The notes under the pieces are model-generated. The model was given only the letters and a program-made list of their open reading frames with translations. It made no database searches and was not told the origin of the DNA. From Gari tellinella (lineage: Eukaryota; Mollusca; Bivalvia; Cardiida; Psammobiidae): a stretch of DNA of 64,000 nt. How positions within the stretch are numbered: position 1 is the stretch's first letter; each line of letters starts with the position of its first letter. The stretch lies in contig OV277867.1 in assembly GCA_922989275.2 (NCBI GenBank), positions 44,382,070 through 44,446,069 of the forward strand, in the 5' to 3' direction. Positions 58,976 through 64,000 of this stretch are shown in pieces. The position numbers and the translations under genes were made by a program.

Positions 58976-58986
58976 GAGAAGGGTAT

Positions 58987-59265
58987 CCCCTTCCCCTGTG
59001 AAAAGTGTACAAGAATTAAGAATGTTCATGAAAGTTAAATGGCTGCTTCTTGAACTTCAAGAATTTCTTAAACATTCTAGAAAAGGAGTTCAAGAACTTT
59101 TGAAATTGTAGCACAATTACTGGCTCTAAAACCATCAAATTTCTAGAATTTTTATAGAATTTTTTGCAGATTAAATTTCATGAAAGTTAATGAATTGTTC
59201 ATGAATATATTCAAGAAATTATTCTGCAATATAGTTCTATAATAATTCAATACCTTTCCACAGGA
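58987..59265. repeat. TTCAAGAA/TTCATGAA-rich spacer
   Basis: Repeated GTTCATGAAAGTTAA (59024, 59178), TTCAAGAATTTCTT and TTTCTAGAATTTTTATAGAA form several overlapping short palindromes. Position between the foldback end and the resumed family B copy suggests it came with the insertion. Confidence 0.5.
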
Positions 59266-59357
59266 GTTTTTACGCCTTTAATCCACTGAAGAAAATAGTT
59301 CCAAATTCAAACAGGCATGAAAATATATCATGATTTTTTTTTTTTCATGATGATGGC

Positions 59358-59609
59358 ATAACCCTTTACCCCATAGCCTGTTCCTATTTCAGAAGACATG
59401 TGACCACTTAAAGCAGACTGAGAGTAAAGCAGAATGCACCTTAAGGTGCATTCTGCTTTACTATCAGCCTGCTTTAAGCAATTATCTGCTAGAATTTAGA
59501 AAATATTTCTTATGATACATATTCATATTTGTAAAAATTGGATCCATTTTCTTAAGTGGAAGAATAAATGAAAGGTGTAAAAAGGCGTACTTATGGGGTA
59601 ATTGGTTAA
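59358..59609 (+). mobile_element. Family B MITE (252 bp)
   Basis: ATAACCCTTTACCCCATAGC to GGGGTAATTGGTTAA. Perfect tip GCACCTTAAGGTGC. Followed by a stray right-arm piece GCATTCTGCTTTTCTTTCAT. Confidence 0.9.
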
Positions 59610-60024
59610 AGCATTCTGCTTTTCTTTCATCTTGCTGTGCCATACCTATATCTAACACCATCAGTGAATCCTTAATTGCCAGCATTATCAGTATTCAATG
59701 CAAAGATACTATTGTGAAGGAATAGGTAAATGTGTCCCTAAGGCACTTCTGTGAAGGAAATGGGTAATTAACAAAAAAAATCTGGGGAAGGTGAAAATAT
59801 TTTATCAATCAAACAATAGTTGTTGTAATATAGTTCATTGAACAAATAATTATATATAATAATATTGCAATATGAAAATTGCACATTAAATTATGCAGAC
59901 CCTAGCTGATATTGACACCACATTTTGCAGTGTGTCATCAGGGTCTTCACTGCTTGGCAGTACATGTATAATTATGTAAGTTAGTACTTTGCAAAATGAA
60001 TTTGTTCAGGATATACAAGGTATT
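59610..60024. other. Unassigned stretch with a family C relic
   Basis: 59893-59959: TGCAGACCCTAGCTGATATT ... CATCAGGGTCTTCACTGCTT, an eroded hairpin. Nothing else recognised. Confidence 0.45.
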
Positions 60025-60415
60025 AATGGGTTACTCAGAACCACATAGCATGTTTCTGGTAGTGAAGATAGGTGACTACTTAACTCATTACCCCATAAAT
60101 ACGCCTTTTTACGCCTTTTAATTTATTCTTACATTGAAGAACATAGTTTTACTTTATACTGTCATAAATGTGAACCATTAGAAATAATTTCTATATCGTA
60201 GTAGATGTTACCTTAAAGCAGGCTTAAAGTAAAGCAGAATGCATCTTAATTTAAGCATGCTTTTTAGGGTGAACCCTTTTTATATATCTTCTAGTAGGAT
60301 ATAGATTATACTTGCTTATGGCGCATATTCATGACTATAAATTGGAACTATATTCTTCAATAGAAGAATAAATTAAAGGTATAAAAAGGTGTATTTATGG
60401 AGTAATGGGTTTAAC
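60025..60415. mobile_element. Two family B copies, one nested in the other
   Basis: GTTACTCAGAACCACATAGC + ATGTTTCTGG to GACTAC (plus orientation) meets TTAA at 60079-60082, then an inverted start CTCATTACCCCATAAATACG. The right part (AATTGGAACTATATTCTTCA ... GGAGTAATGGGTTTAA) belongs to the outer copy. The palindrome is eroded. Confidence 0.7.
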
Positions 60416-60693
60416 TAAAGTTCAACTATCTACTTAAGACCCACTTGACATTATAAGGAATTTTGAACACTTTAATACTAAGTTGCAACATTCTACCTCA
60501 ATATAACTCATTGAGCAAATCTTGTTTAACATTAAACAAACTCGGACAGTACTTACCATTGAAGACCTAAACAAACACTGGTCGTGCACAGCCTATTGTT
60601 TGACAAGGGTCAACATTGTTTGTCATTGTGATTGTCTTCAACATGTATACATGTTACAGTGCAATATTTAGCCAGCCTAAACTAAAAGTTACT
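60416..60693. other. Unassigned stretch
   Basis: Minus strand CTTCAATG followed by GTAAGTACTG (donor-like, near 60551-60556) lies beside an eroded family C hairpin (GACAAGGGTCAACATTGTTT). No exon claimed. Confidence 0.3.
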
Positions 60694-60840
60694 ACCCTTT
60701 ATCCTATTAGCCTATTTCTAGTTTGGAAGATCATAAGGTGATAATCTCAAGCAGGTTGAAAGTAAAGCAGAATTATCCTGAGGAAACAGTGTGCTTTACT
60801 TCTGATCTGCTATAAGCTACAATATCTGAAAAGAAACCAT
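60694..60840 (+). mobile_element. Family B MITE, strongly diverged
   Basis: CCCTTTATCCTATTAGCCTA + TTTCTAG, palindrome GGTTGAAAGTAAAGCAGAAT/GTGCTTTACTTCTGATCTGC. Right end not found. Confidence 0.65.
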
Positions 60841-61889
60841 GAATGCCTTCTTCATAATTATATGTGTTCTATGTTCATGACTTCCTGATTCCTATATTTA
60901 CCAACAAGCACAGAGGGAGATTTCTCTGAAATATTGAGACATAAATGGATGAAAGCTAGAAATGTTGTCTTATGACTAGTATGTACTAATCCCTCCAGCA
61001 CGTCACTCTGATCTGCCTGTTTTACCACTGAAACATCTGACAGACCTAGTCAGCTAGCAGCGCTGATAAAATCTCAAACATTTCCGACAAAATGCCATCA
61101 ATAAGATAGCACGCTTCAAAGTGTTATTACTGCAGTCCAAAAACATACAGATTCATACATCAGCAGACATGTTTGACAAAGTTTAGCACTGTTGGAATTA
61201 TCAATGGACAAGAAAAATCCATAGCGGGGATAGTAATATGTTGTACTCGTGATGTTCACTCAAGATAGTGGCTAGAATTACTGCAACACAGTTGTTCAAA
61301 TAGACAAAACAGATAAAAAAAGAGAAATTTGAATAAATACAAACAAACAGAGTAAACTTTACGGAATTCCAGGTATGTTCAGCCCGAACTCCGGGCTCTT
61401 ATCAGCATACCACACCACTTGTACAGATAAAAGGTGAAAACAGTCCAACTCGGGCTATATGTTTCTCGTTTGGCATTATAAATTTGGTCGGAAATCCTGA
61501 TTAAACAGGGCGCTCCTGATAGCGGTGATTAATTATTGCATAATTAACCTTTAAACCCTTCAAAAAGCTGCCTTCTTACATCAATAGAACATGGCTATAC
61601 TTTGGTCTTTTTTTCATGCAAAATATCAGAAAACCTTGCTGTTGTTTACACTGCAAGATGGTTTGTTCTACCCATCCTGACCTTTTGATTGTATTCTTTC
61701 TTAACTCTACAGCCAATATTGTCCTTTTTGGAAGACAATGCAGACCTGATCAGCATCTGCACTTTTTTCTAATAGGATTTGTCTTAGTTTGCACTCTTTT
61801 CCTGGGGAATATTTTATATATTTCATTAATCAATGTAATAGACAAATGTACATTTTACAGTTACACTGTTATGAGAGTGTTCATCTCCT
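60841..61889. other. Long unassigned stretch
   Basis: About 1 kb, partly GC-richer (60990-61080, 61370-61520). A small hairpin AGCCCGAACTCCGGGCT lies at 61381-61397. An open frame (61616-61894) is hydrophobic and crosses a family C trace (GACAATGCAGACCTGATCAG). Confidence 0.35.
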
Positions 61890-61990
61890 ACTAGAGGGCT
61901 GTAATGGCAGCCCTGTGATCAGGATCTTCACTGTAATCATATGACAAATGTGCAATTCATAGATGCACTGTTTGGAGAGGATGGGTTACA
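61890..61990 (+). repeat. Family C right part
   Basis: GAGGGCTGTAATGGCAGCCC + TGTGATCAGGATCTTCACTG, then ATATGACAAATGTGCAATTC + ATAGATGCACTGTTTGGAGA, as downstream of the family C hairpin. Confidence 0.65.
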
Positions 61991-62303
61991 TGCATCATTA
62001 ACGGGCATTGTTTTGCTAACTAAAAATAAGCCTTCTTTAAAAGAACAGACTAGCCAAGATGTTACTGTACAAGATACAAGATTTTTATCCTAACTGATTG
62101 TGACGAGAGCAGGATCCCATACTAGGTGTATAAAGGAAAAGCAGATAAAACACAACCTCAGCGTTACCTAACAAGGGGCATGACCTCATAAATCCTCCAT
62201 CTACAAGGTGATTGTCAATGTGGTAGGTTATCTTGTCTCCTCGTCTTGTCTTCTTCCCTTAGAAAATTAACTCTTACACCAGCCCAGTTTTATCATATCT
62301 GCG
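61991..62303. other. Unassigned stretch
   Basis: Nothing recognised. Confidence 0.4.
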
Positions 62304-62631
62304 TTCACCCATTACCCCATAAATACACCTTTTTTTGCTTTTAATTTATTCCTCCCCGAAGAAAATGGTTCCAATTTATACAGTCAAGAATATGAACCAT
62401 AAGAAATATTTTCTATATCCTAGCAGATGGTAGCTAAAAGCAGGCTGAAAGTAAAGCAGAATGTGTCTTATTTTTCTTTACTTTCAACCTGTTTTAAGTG
62501 GTCACCTATCTTTGAAATTAGAAACGAGCTATGGGGTAATGGGTTAAAGAACATTCTGCTTTACTTTCCACCTGTTTTAAGTGGTCACCTATCTTCGAAA
62601 TGAGAAACAAGCTATAGGGTAATGGGTTTAA
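62304..62631 (-). mobile_element. Family B MITE, inverted, with duplicated terminal segment
   Basis: TTCACCCATTACCCCATAAA to GGGGTAATGGGTTAA (62544-62547), then CATTCTGCTTTACTTTCCAC + CTGTTTTAAGTGGTCACC ... AGGGTAATGGGTTTAA again (62548-62631). The last 84 bp are a tandem second copy of arm plus terminus. Confidence 0.88.
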
Positions 62632-62760
62632 CCCTTTCACAGCAACTATATTTTTCCAACATTTACAGTTGCTGTAGTAAAAAGACAAAATGCAACCCGG
62701 ATTTGCACCTTCTGCTATATTAGATGTATATGTCAATGATTTCTATATACAAGAATACTT
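62632..62760. other. Short spacer with a loose hairpin
   Basis: CAGCAACT (62639) and AGTTGCTG (62667) could pair. Otherwise unassigned. Confidence 0.4.
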
Positions 62761-62973
62761 CAGTGAAACCATTCTACAACAACTACCGAAAATTACCTCC
62801 AAATATGGTATTTAAGACACATGTGACAGTTCAAAGCAAGAAAAAAAGGAAAACAGAAGCTACTATAGAAGTTTTCTGTTTTACTTTTATCTCGCTTAAA
62901 GCAATCACCTGTTTAAATGTAAAATGCTGAAACAATTAGCCTACTCTGTGGTCATAATACAAAGGTTTTATTG
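62761..62973 (+). mobile_element. Family D MITE, diverged (213 bp)
   Basis: CAGTGAAACCATTCTACAAC ... GGTCATAATACAAAGGTTTTATTG. Core TCAAAGCAAGAAAAAAAGGA + AAACAGAAGC/AGTTTTCTGTTTTACTTTTA. Confidence 0.75.
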
Positions 62974-63345
62974 TATTTACATAATGTTCCACCCCTACAA
63001 TTGGTATAGTCCCTTCCAGCTACAACAATGGAAAGATCCACTATCATTTCCCAGCACTACAGGACAGTGACGATGGGAAGTTATAATCTAATTCTGACCA
63101 AAGAATTTTGCTATTGATAATTCAATAAAACATCTAGACTATGCAAAATTAGGAGGGGAATTATTTGGTTCAAGATGCAAGCTGAGTTTTATATTTTAAT
63201 ACAATTTAGCTCTGCAGCAATAGAGTATGTGGGCGTTACATATACAATAGTGAAACCGTAGGCAAGATGGTATTTCTAGTTTAAAAGAAAACTCTGTGAA
63301 AACAATGTTTTTTTCCCCATACAGCAGAACATTTCATATGCAATA
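62974..63345. other. Unassigned stretch
   Basis: Nothing recognised. Confidence 0.4.
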
Positions 63346-63407
63346 GCAAACAGTGCAGACCCTGATGAGGCGCTGTGTAACACTGCATCTTATCAAGGTA
63401 AACACCC
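63346..63407 (+). repeat. Family A/C hairpin relic
   Basis: GCAAACAGTGCAGACCCTGA + TGAGGCGCTGTG with TGCATCTTATCAAGG. Confidence 0.55.
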
Positions 63408-63410
63408 CAG

Positions 63411-63680
63411 TAGGGTCGTTCGGTACTATGCACAAGAGCTTCTTGAGTACACATGCAAAATATGAAGTTTGTATCACATGTAGTTTCACAATTATGGTCA
63501 ATGTTAAATATAGTCTATTTGACCTCTAAATGACCTAGACCTTTTTTGGATATCATCAAATTTGTACTGAGCTCAAGAGCTGAGTTGAATACATATGCCA
63601 AATATGAAATCTTTTATCACAGTTATGGCTAACGTAAAAGTTCAGTCTATCTATTATATTATTTCCCTGACATTTGACTC
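63411..63680. repeat. Bivalve-type interspersed repeat, two diverged units
   Basis: GAGTACACATGCAAAATATG + AAGTTTGTATCAC, then TTATGGTCAATGTTAAA (first unit), and GAATACATATGCCAAATATG + AAATC, TTATCACAGTTATGGCTAAC + GTAAAAGTT (second unit). 'ACACATGCCAAATATCAAG...GTTATGGC' words of this kind are, as I recall, common in bivalve genomes. This supports a mollusc source. Confidence 0.45.
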
Positions 63681-64000
63681 ATTGTGCTTTCTCCAGTTCA
63701 AAGTGCATACATTGAAGAAAATTTTGAATATTTTAAAAACCTGACAATTTTCGAAACCCTCCATTATAAAAGCAGGATTAGGAACATAGAAAATAACATG
63801 GAGAATAAAAAACATGAACATCTGTATTGTGTAACGGCAAATAATCTCCTAGCCTGAAAACCTACAGACATAAATGTGCTAGTTCTTATCAAACTTTCTG
63901 GTAAACCATGATACAAACAGCAATTAATATTTCCTCACAATCTAAAACTGTCCAAGCAATTGGGTGGAACACTTGGAACATACTCCAGAAACAGTCACAG
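63681..64000. other. Unassigned stretch to window end
   Basis: No repeat or exon recognised. Confidence 0.4.

Larger units (their letters stand above)
55098..58986. mobile_element. Foldback-like element, about 3.9 kb
   Basis: Ends ATACCCTTCTCGAAAAAAAA and TTTTTTGAGAAGGGTAT are inverted copies. Inside each end is a long array: AAGTGTATTTTTTCTGCATC-type units at 55106-55560, and mixed AAAGTGTA/TACACTTT units at 58361-58975 ending in ATGCGCATTTAATGCGCATT. The arrays can pair over hundreds of bases. The centre (55561-58360) has no recognised transposase. The architecture resembles foldback transposons, a non-autonomous class in several phyla. The exact target duplication is unclear: AATACC occurs at 55097-55102 and 59249-59254. 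Confidence 0.6.
55079..59340 (-). mobile_element. Family B copy split by the foldback element
   Basis: TTAACCCATTACCCCATGAA at 55079-55098 is the family B inverted start. Its continuation, GTTTTTACGCCTTTAATCCA + CTGAAGAAAATAGTTCC, reappears only at 59266, about 4.17 kb later, and fades near 59340. The intervening DNA is therefore a later insertion. Confidence 0.7.

Noticed and set aside
55098..58986. Polinton/Maverick or LTR retrotransposon
   Set aside because: No integrase, polymerase, reverse transcriptase or LTR sequence is visible; the ends are inverted arrays, not direct repeats.
1..64000. CRISPR array or bacterial repeat (REP/BIME-like) interpretation of the palindromes
   Set aside because: Spacing is irregular, elements have transposon-type target duplications, and gene signals are eukaryotic (TATA box, GTAAGT donors).
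1..64000. Palindromes as intrinsic transcription terminators
   Set aside because: Stems are 28-35 bp with AT-rich outer arms and no U-tract, and the DNA is not bacterial.
1..64000. tRNA genes
   Set aside because: No B-box (GGTTCGAATCC-like) with an A-box at proper spacing was seen. GGGTTCAAAGGG at family C ends resembles a B-box by chance only.

Overview
This is animal nuclear DNA, AT-rich, with no operons, no bacterial-type genes, no rRNA or tRNA gene and no CRISPR. The repeat landscape points to a bivalve mollusc. The word families (palindromes built on TTTGGATCCTGATCAG and on GAAAGTAAAGCAG, and the 'caaatatgaa...' repeat near 63.4-63.7 kb) look to me like those of dreissenid mussels (Dreissena). 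That species guess is from memory and is not proven here.

The window is mostly non-coding: I read it as intron plus 5' flank and intergenic DNA packed with short non-autonomous DNA transposons (MITEs). I separate them by termini. TTAA-flanked, piggyBac-like: family A (TTAACYCTTTGCATGCTGGG ends, GGATCC hairpin core), family B (TTAACCCATTACCCCATA ends, GAAAGTAAAGCAG hairpin core; almost 40 copies), families C, C2 and C3 (TTAACTCTTTCC or TTAAACCC ends, GAC/GATCCTGATCAGAGGGCTCC core) and a small element J. TA-flanked, pogo/Tigger-like: D and F (CAGTAAAACCTC ends) and H. hAT-like with CAGGGCT ends and 6-bp target duplications: E and I. Almost every element has a near-perfect palindrome of about 60-75 bp at its centre. 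Families with unrelated termini share the same core, and nested insertions (C in B, J in B, B in F, D in A) show the target-site duplications directly.

Ordinary gene content is thin. The best gene evidence is a minus-strand first coding exon at 52199-52356: start codon, signal-peptide-like segment, perfect GTAAGT donor, and a TATA box, CCAAT box and E-box upstream. If it is real, its gene runs toward coordinate 1, and much of the left 52 kb may be its first intron or downstream introns. A plus-strand coding relic with one frameshift lies at 18782-19001. Weaker exon-like segments lie at 20976-21151 (+), 16115-16302 (-), 3639-3738 (-) and 33936-34010 (-). I could assign none of these to a named protein.

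Region by region: 0-20 kb is dense A/B/C/D/E MITEs with several nestings; 18.3-19.0 kb is a GC-richer unique island holding the coding relic; 20-52 kb has sparser MITEs with long unassigned stretches; 52.2-52.7 kb is the exon plus promoter; 55.1-59.3 kb is a roughly 3.9-kb foldback-like element with arrays of AAAGTGTATTTTT and its reverse complement at its two ends, inserted in a family B copy; 59-64 kb is more MITEs and unassigned DNA. No autonomous transposase was recognised.
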